A stretch of DNA of 9,570 bases, taken from the NCBI GenBank assembly GCA_013696425.1, contig JACCYP010000155.1:1-9570 (forward strand). Direction: 5' to 3'. Below are positions 6,478 through 9,570 of the stretch, piece after piece. The notes beneath the pieces are model-generated. The model made no database searches and was not told the origin of the DNA. It saw only the letters and a program-made list of their open reading frames with translations. This stretch comes from Thermoleophilaceae bacterium (lineage in GTDB: Bacteria > Actinomycetota > Thermoleophilia > Solirubrobacterales > Thermoleophilaceae). The first letter of the stretch is position 1. The number at the start of each line of letters is the position of its first letter. The position numbers were made by a program, and so were the translations under genes.

Positions 6478-6483
6478 CGCCCA

Positions 6484-7362
6484 ATGACCGACTACTTCCG
6501 CACACCCGACGAGCGTTTCGATGGCCTCCCCGGGTACCCGTTCGAGCCCAACTACGCCGAGGTGGACGGGCTGCGGATGCACTACATCGACGAGGGGGAC
6601 CCCGGCGCGGACCCGGTCGTCTGCTTCCACGGCGAGCCGAGCTGGAGCTACCTGTACCGCAAGATGCTGCCGCCGCTCGTGGACGCGGGTTACCGCGTGA
6701 TCTGCCCCGACCTGGCGGGCTTCGGGCGCTCGGACAAGCCCACCGACTTCGGCTGGTACTCCTACGACAGCCACACCGCGCAGGTGGGCGGCGTGCTCGA
6801 CACCCTCGACCTCAGGGCCGCGACGGTCGTGGTGCAGGACTGGGGCGGGCCGATCGGCCTGCGCTGGGCGACCGAGAACGCCGACCGCGTGGCGCGCCTG
6901 GTGATCATGAACACCGGCCTGTTCACCGGCCGGGTGTCGAAGGGCTTCATGGCGTGGCGCAACTTCGCCGAGAAGAACCCGGACCTGCCCGTGGGCTTCG
7001 TGATCGGGGGCGGGACGAAGACCGACCTGCCGGAGGATGTCGTGGCCGCCTACGAGGCGCCGTTCCCCACACCCGAGTCGAAGGCGGGCGCCGCGACCTT
7101 CCCGCTGCTGGTGCCCACCTCGGAGGACGACCCGACCGCGGCATCGTTCCTCGCGGTCGGTGAGGCGCTGCGTTCCTGGGAGAAGCCGGTGCTCGTGGCC
7201 TTCTCGGATTCCGACCCGGTGTTCCCGTATCCGAAGTCGGGCCAGGTGTTCGTCGACTCCGTTCCCGGCGCGACCGGACAGGTGAAGGTCGAGGGCGCGG
7301 CGCACTTCCTGCAGGAGGACCGCGGCGAGCAGATCGCCGCGGCGATAGTCGACTGGAAGTAG
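6484..7362 (+). CDS. Haloalkane dehalogenase, HLD-I (DhlA/DmbB-like) subfamily
   Basis: A 292-residue alpha/beta-hydrolase expected to hydrolyse carbon-halogen bonds of haloalkanes to an alcohol and halide in the cytoplasm. Catalytic features are complete: nucleophile D119 in VVQDWGG with halide-stabilising W120 next to it; HGEPSWSYLYRKM at 49-61, where the Glu follows the oxyanion HG as in DhlA; a second candidate halide Trp, W158, in FMAWRNFAE; catalytic acid D244 in FSDSDPVF; and base H274 in AAHFLQED. The N-terminus YFRTPDERFDGLPGYPFEPNY is typical of this subfamily, and the acid after strand 7 separates it from HLD-II enzymes. It is a single-gene unit, divergent from the repair gene and converging on the reductase gene 30 bases downstream. 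Some HLD-I homologues have weak or unknown dehalogenase activity, so the substrate is open. An epoxide hydrolase is unlikely because the nucleophile is followed by Trp and the HGEP-W motif is present. Confidence 0.9.
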   Translation: MTDYFRTPDERFDGLPGYPFEPNYAEVDGLRMHYIDEGDPGADPVVCFHGEPSWSYLYRKMLPPLVDAGYRVICPDLAGFGRSDKPTDFGWYSYDSHTAQVGGVLDTLDLRAATVVVQDWGGPIGLRWATENADRVARLVIMNTGLFTGRVSKGFMAWRNFAEKNPDLPVGFVIGGGTKTDLPEDVVAAYEAPFPTPESKAGAATFPLLVPTSEDDPTAASFLAVGEALRSWEKPVLVAFSDSDPVFPYPKSGQVFVDSVPGATGQVKVEGAAHFLQEDRGEQIAAAIVDWK

Positions 7363-7392
7363 GCGAGGCTCGCGCCGTCGGTGGGGAAGCGT

Positions 7393-8529
7393 TCAGGAGG
7401 GCGTCTTGACGAGGTCCCGGCCTGGCTCGATGCCCCACCGGGAAGCCACCCCCTCGAGGTCCGGCGTGAGCGGCCAGCGGTCTGGCCGCGGCTCGCCGTC
7501 GTGGTCCGGGCTGGCGCCCTTGAGCGCCATCGAGCCGGCGTTGTCTCCGATGCGGCCGATCTCCTCGACCTCATCGGCGCTCAGCGGGCTTGACCTCGGC
7601 ACACCACCGAGCTCCGCGCGTTTGGCCTCGATCGGCTTGGCGTCCGGGCCGGGCTCCTGGATCAGACTCGGTGCCACGCAGTGGACGGGCGCGTGGGCAA
7701 GGTCCCAGGCGCAGGCGAGCTGGAGCATGGTCAGGCCGTGGCGCTCCGCGTGGGGGCGCATCGCCTCCATCCGCTCGCGGCCGGCGTCGATCCAGCCCTC
7801 GGGCCGGAACATCCGGTGGTCGTGCTCGGCGAAGGGATGGCCGGGGAGCACGTCGTCGTGGAAAAGGCCGCCGTAGTCCACGACCCGCGCGATCAGGCGG
7901 ACATCGTTGCGCTCCGCAGCGTCGAGCACCAACCGGCCGGGCCAGGGCTCGAGCGGGTTCAGGATGATCATCGCCCAGTCGATCCGCTCGCCGAAGCGCT
8001 CGAGGCACTCGATCAGGTCGAGCGTGAAGCCGTTCGCCGGCCCGGGCGCCACGCCGATCTGGCGGGCGAGGCCCTGCTCCTTGATCGCGCTCATCCCGTC
8101 CCACACGGACTCGTTGGTGTAGCCGGTGCGGTCGGGGTTGTGGAGGAGGAGGAGGTCGAGGTCGTCTTGGCCCAGGCGCTCGAGGCTCTTCTCGGTGGCT
8201 GCCTGGAGGTAGGCCGCGTAGTCCTGTTCGGCTCGCAGCCGCGGGTCGGTGAAGCGCGGGAAGCCCTTCGCGCCCTCGCGCTCGCCCTCGTAGAAGTCGT
8301 GCCCGACGGCGCCGACGAGCGAGTAGCTCTCGCGCTCGCGGGCCGCGAGCGCGCGCCCGAGCACGCGGTCGGCCTCGCCCTGGCCGTAGGTGTCGGCGCT
8401 GATCACCGTGTCGACGCCGCCGCCGGGCGTGAACAGCGCCTGCAGCCGCTCGTCGCCGAGCGGCTCGCCGAACTTCATGAACCGCCCGCCGCCCCAGGTG
8501 CCGATGGCCGTTTGTGAGAGGTCCGCCAC
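7393..8529 (-). CDS. Aldo/keto reductase-like protein with an incomplete catalytic tetrad
   Basis: A 378-residue TIM-barrel protein of the aldo/keto reductase (AKR) superfamily. Family features include an early IGTWGGG (9-15), SADTYGQGEADRVLGRAL (44-61) matching the usual DTA-x-x-YG-x-G-x-SE-x-LG block, DLDLLLLHNPD (123-133), and GLARQIGVAP at the position of the usual K-x-IG-S strand. Of the AKR catalytic set (Asp, Tyr, Lys, His), Tyr48 and His130 are present. The Asp expected five residues before the Tyr is Ile43, and the strand that should carry Lys reads LVGAVG, so the Lys position is Ala74. Canonical NADPH-dependent carbonyl reduction is therefore doubtful. The protein is longer than typical AKRs, with a polar Pro/Asp-rich tail. 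The start is GTG 8529, with TAGCCT seven bases upstream and no Shine-Dalgarno, suggesting a leaderless message. It diverges from the tRNA-Leu gene. An alternative role is a lyase- or dehydrogenase-like AKR offshoot. Confidence 0.82.
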   Translation of the reverse strand: MADLSQTAIGTWGGGRFMKFGEPLGDERLQALFTPGGGVDTVISADTYGQGEADRVLGRALAARERESYSLVGAVGHDFYEGEREGAKGFPRFTDPRLRAEQDYAAYLQAATEKSLERLGQDDLDLLLLHNPDRTGYTNESVWDGMSAIKEQGLARQIGVAPGPANGFTLDLIECLERFGERIDWAMIILNPLEPWPGRLVLDAAERNDVRLIARVVDYGGLFHDDVLPGHPFAEHDHRMFRPEGWIDAGRERMEAMRPHAERHGLTMLQLACAWDLAHAPVHCVAPSLIQEPGPDAKPIEAKRAELGGVPRSSPLSADEVEEIGRIGDNAGSMALKGASPDHDGEPRPDRWPLTPDLEGVASRWGIEPGRDLVKTPS

Positions 8530-8532
8530 GCG

Positions 8533-8560
8533 CTGGAGGCTACGGCCTCGCCGCTAGAGT
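8533..8560 (+). promoter_or_regulatory. Putative promoter of tRNA-Leu
   Basis: TAGAGT (8555-8560) fits TANNNT and lies 11 bases before the mature tRNA 5' end. CTGGAG (8533-8538), 16 bases upstream of it, is a weak match to a -35 element. The region overlaps the promoter of the divergent reductase gene, so the two transcripts may compete. Confidence 0.35.
8537..8542 (-). promoter_or_regulatory. Putative -10 element of a leaderless reductase transcript
   Basis: Read on the minus strand, the hexamer is TAGCCT, matching TANNNT, and it ends seven bases before the GTG start at 8529. No purine-rich ribosome binding site precedes the GTG. It is identical to the hexamer before the dehalogenase start. 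Confidence 0.35.
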
Positions 8561-8571
8561 GACGGCGCCAC

Positions 8572-8655
8572 GCGGATGTGGCGGAATTGGTAGACGCGCG
8601 GCGTTCAGGTCGCCGTGGGGGCAACCCCGTGGAGGTTCGAGTCCTCTCATCCGCA
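8572..8655 (+). tRNA. tRNA-Leu (anticodon CAG)
   Basis: A complete type II tRNA of 84 bases. The acceptor stem is GCGGATG (8572-8578) with CATCCGC (8648-8654), followed by discriminator A (8655). The D-arm contains AATTGGTAGACGC. The anticodon stem CGGCG/CGCCG encloses the loop TTCAGGT, with anticodon CAG at 8606-8608, reading CUG leucine codons. The long variable arm GGGG-CAA-CCCC is diagnostic for Leu/Ser/Tyr. The T-arm loop is TTCGAGT in a GGAGG/CCTCT stem. CCA is not encoded. The discriminator A is also the first base of the ACTAGT that opens the adjacent palindrome. Confidence 0.97.
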
Positions 8656-8823
8656 CTAGTGACCTGAGTCATCAGTTCGCGGGCACCTTCCCGGCGCCCG
8701 GCCGCGCCTGGAGCCGCCCACGGGAATCGTCGATGCTCTGGCATCGCCTCATCCCGTGTGCGTCCCCAGCCACGCCCGGTCGCTCGGCAAGGTGCAACCG
8801 AACTTCCGACTCAGGTCACTAGT
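8655..8823. repeat. 169-bp near-full-length imperfect palindrome bounded by CTAG (MITE-like element or bidirectional terminator)
   Basis: The ends are perfect 16-bp inverted repeats: ACTAGTGACCTGAGTC (8655-8670) and its complement (8808-8823). The symmetry continues inward: AGTTCG, then GCACCTT, after short mismatched blocks; about 15 of 18 positions match around CTGG...CACGGGA (8709-8726) against its partner (8752-8769). The centre is a perfect hairpin, CGATGC-TCTG-GCATCG (8731-8746). CTAG occurs at both ends (8656-8659 and 8819-8822), consistent with a 4-bp target duplication around a 159-bp element. No credible ORF lies inside. It separates the convergent tRNA-Leu and acyltransferase genes, and its right CTAG supplies the TAG stop of the acyltransferase. 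Either a non-autonomous transposable element or a large transcription-terminating hairpin would fit. Confidence 0.75.
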
Positions 8824-9570
8824 CGGCGGCGGGGCAGGCCCCCGCCAGCCGCTCGAGCGCCCGCTTGACCGCGGCGCCGGCGTCGTCCACGTCCGGCAGC
8901 GCTTCGCGGTCGGCCTGGAGGCCGAAGCCGATACCGCCGTCGTAGGAGAGGATCCCGATCGAGAGCGCCTGGTTGCGCGGGTTCAGCGGCACGGCCGGAT
9001 ATGCCTCGAGCATCGGCGCGCCGGCCAGGTAGAAGGTCGCCTGCGGCCCGGGGACGTTCGAAACGACGAGGTTGAACAGCCGCGGCCCCGCCATCGCGCG
9101 CACCGCGATCGAGGACACGAGCGGCGGAGCCAGGCCGGTTGCGCCCACGATGAGCGCCCCTGCGCGCACGGCCGAGGACTCCTTCACCTCCTTCATCGAC
9201 GCCGAGATGGCCGCCACGCGCTCGAGCGGCTCGCCGGTGAGCGGGAGATCCACGAACACGGTCGAGATGTGGTTGCCGAGCTCGCCCTTGTCCTCCTCCT
9301 TGCGCACCGACACGGGAACGAGCGCCACCACGTGGTCGACGTGGTCGGAGGCCAGGTACTCCTCGAGTGCCAGCGCGACGATCGCCAGCAGCACGTCGTT
9401 CACGGTCGCGCCCGTCGCGCGGCGCACGCGCTTCACGTCCTCGAGCGATCCGTGCGCGGTGGTGAACCGCCGGCGTGAGCCGATGGTCTCGTTCAGCCGC
9501 GTCTCCGGAGCCAGCGGGCGGCGCTTCGCGAGCTCGCCGAGCACTTCGCCGGCGCCGCGCACCTCGCGCG
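8819..9570 (-). CDS. WS/DGAT family acyltransferase (wax ester synthase / diacylglycerol acyltransferase), C-terminal half; 5' end outside the window
   Basis: About 249 C-terminal residues of a family of roughly 450-480, which uses acyl-CoA to esterify fatty alcohols or diacylglycerol into wax esters or triacylglycerol at the cytoplasmic membrane or lipid bodies. Visible conserved elements: LNETIGSRRRF, then VRRATGATVNDVLLAIVA (the ND motif following the linker), LVPVSVR, GNHIST, LFNLVVSNVPGP (the SNVPGP signature) and the ending GFGLQADREALPD. These are features of the C-terminal WS/DGAT domain. The catalytic HHxxxDG motif would lie in the missing N-terminal half, so activity cannot be judged. 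The frame is open to the window edge. The stop TAG is part of the CTAG at the right end of the palindrome, so the element adjoins the gene without removing codons. The gene is convergent with tRNA-Leu. Confidence 0.88.
   Translation of the reverse strand, partial: REVRGAGEVLGELAKRRPLAPETRLNETIGSRRRFTTAHGSLEDVKRVRRATGATVNDVLLAIVALALEEYLASDHVDHVVALVPVSVRKEEDKGELGNHISTVFVDLPLTGEPLERVAAISASMKEVKESSAVRAGALIVGATGLAPPLVSSIAVRAMAGPRLFNLVVSNVPGPQATFYLAGAPMLEAYPAVPLNPRNQALSIGILSYDGGIGFGLQADREALPDVDDAGAAVKRALERLAGACPAAD

Noticed and set aside
6433..7305. Upstream extension of the exonuclease fusion to 833 residues
   Set aside because: The extra N-terminal part is antisense to the haloalkane dehalogenase and lacks domain resemblance; ATG 6432 sits directly before the exonuclease domain.
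7363..7392. Short GCGA-GGC-TCGC hairpin between the convergent dehalogenase and reductase genes, as a terminator
   Set aside because: The stem is only four base pairs with no T tract; too weak to call.
7681..8517. 278-residue plus-strand frame opposite the reductase gene
   Set aside because: It has low-complexity Val/Glu/Ala-rich composition and no motif; the minus strand encodes an aldo/keto reductase fold.
8655..8823. tRNA-associated integration (att) site
   Set aside because: No repeat of the tRNA 3' end and no integrase in the window; the sequence beside the tRNA is an inverted, not a direct, repeat apart from the CTAG.
8756..9478. Plus-strand frame through the palindrome and opposite the acyltransferase
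   Set aside because: It is antisense to the conserved SNVPGP-bearing acyltransferase and starts inside the repeat.

Overview
This is a GC-rich chromosomal window with GC-biased third codon positions, densely packed genes, GTG starts and apparently leaderless promoters. The gene families (WS/DGAT acyltransferase, lactate-2-monooxygenase-like flavoenzyme, DEDDh-exonuclease/UvrC fusion, FIST protein, DhlA-type dehalogenase) suggest an actinobacterium. A Thermoleophilia-like soil lineage is my guess, not something the sequence proves.

Layout. On the minus strand at the left, an FMN-dependent 2-hydroxyacid oxidase/monooxygenase (790-2049) overlaps by one base an acetoacetyl-CoA synthetase that leaves the window at position 1. 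Divergent from this pair is a broken Bax-inhibitor-1/YccA membrane protein gene (2167-2744). Its middle has been replaced by a 106-bp imperfect palindrome, and it overlaps an intact short-chain dehydrogenase (2744-3589). Tail to tail with the dehydrogenase lies a FIST-domain pseudogene (3586-4782) carrying three frameshifts and one nonsense codon. Upstream of that, on the same strand, is an intact exonuclease/GIY-YIG fusion (4804-6432) with a LexA-type SOS box directly before its start codon. Divergent from the fusion is a haloalkane dehalogenase (6484-7362). It converges on an aldo/keto-reductase-like gene (7393-8529) that has lost two of the four catalytic residues. A tRNA-Leu(CAG) follows (8572-8655), then a 169-bp near-full-length palindrome bounded by CTAG, then the C-terminal half of a WS/DGAT acyltransferase (8819 to the edge).

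How the genes fit together. The left pair probably acts in short-chain organic acid use (2-hydroxyacid oxidation, acetoacetate activation). The exonuclease/nuclease fusion is a DNA repair gene with a plausible SOS switch. The dehalogenase, reductase and dehydrogenase are stand-alone catabolic enzymes. No defence island, CRISPR array or complete mobile element is visible. The most unusual material is two unrelated-looking long imperfect palindromes (2552-2657 and 8655-8823), the SOS box at 6434-6447, the degenerate reductase active site, and two neighbouring decayed genes in an otherwise intact window.
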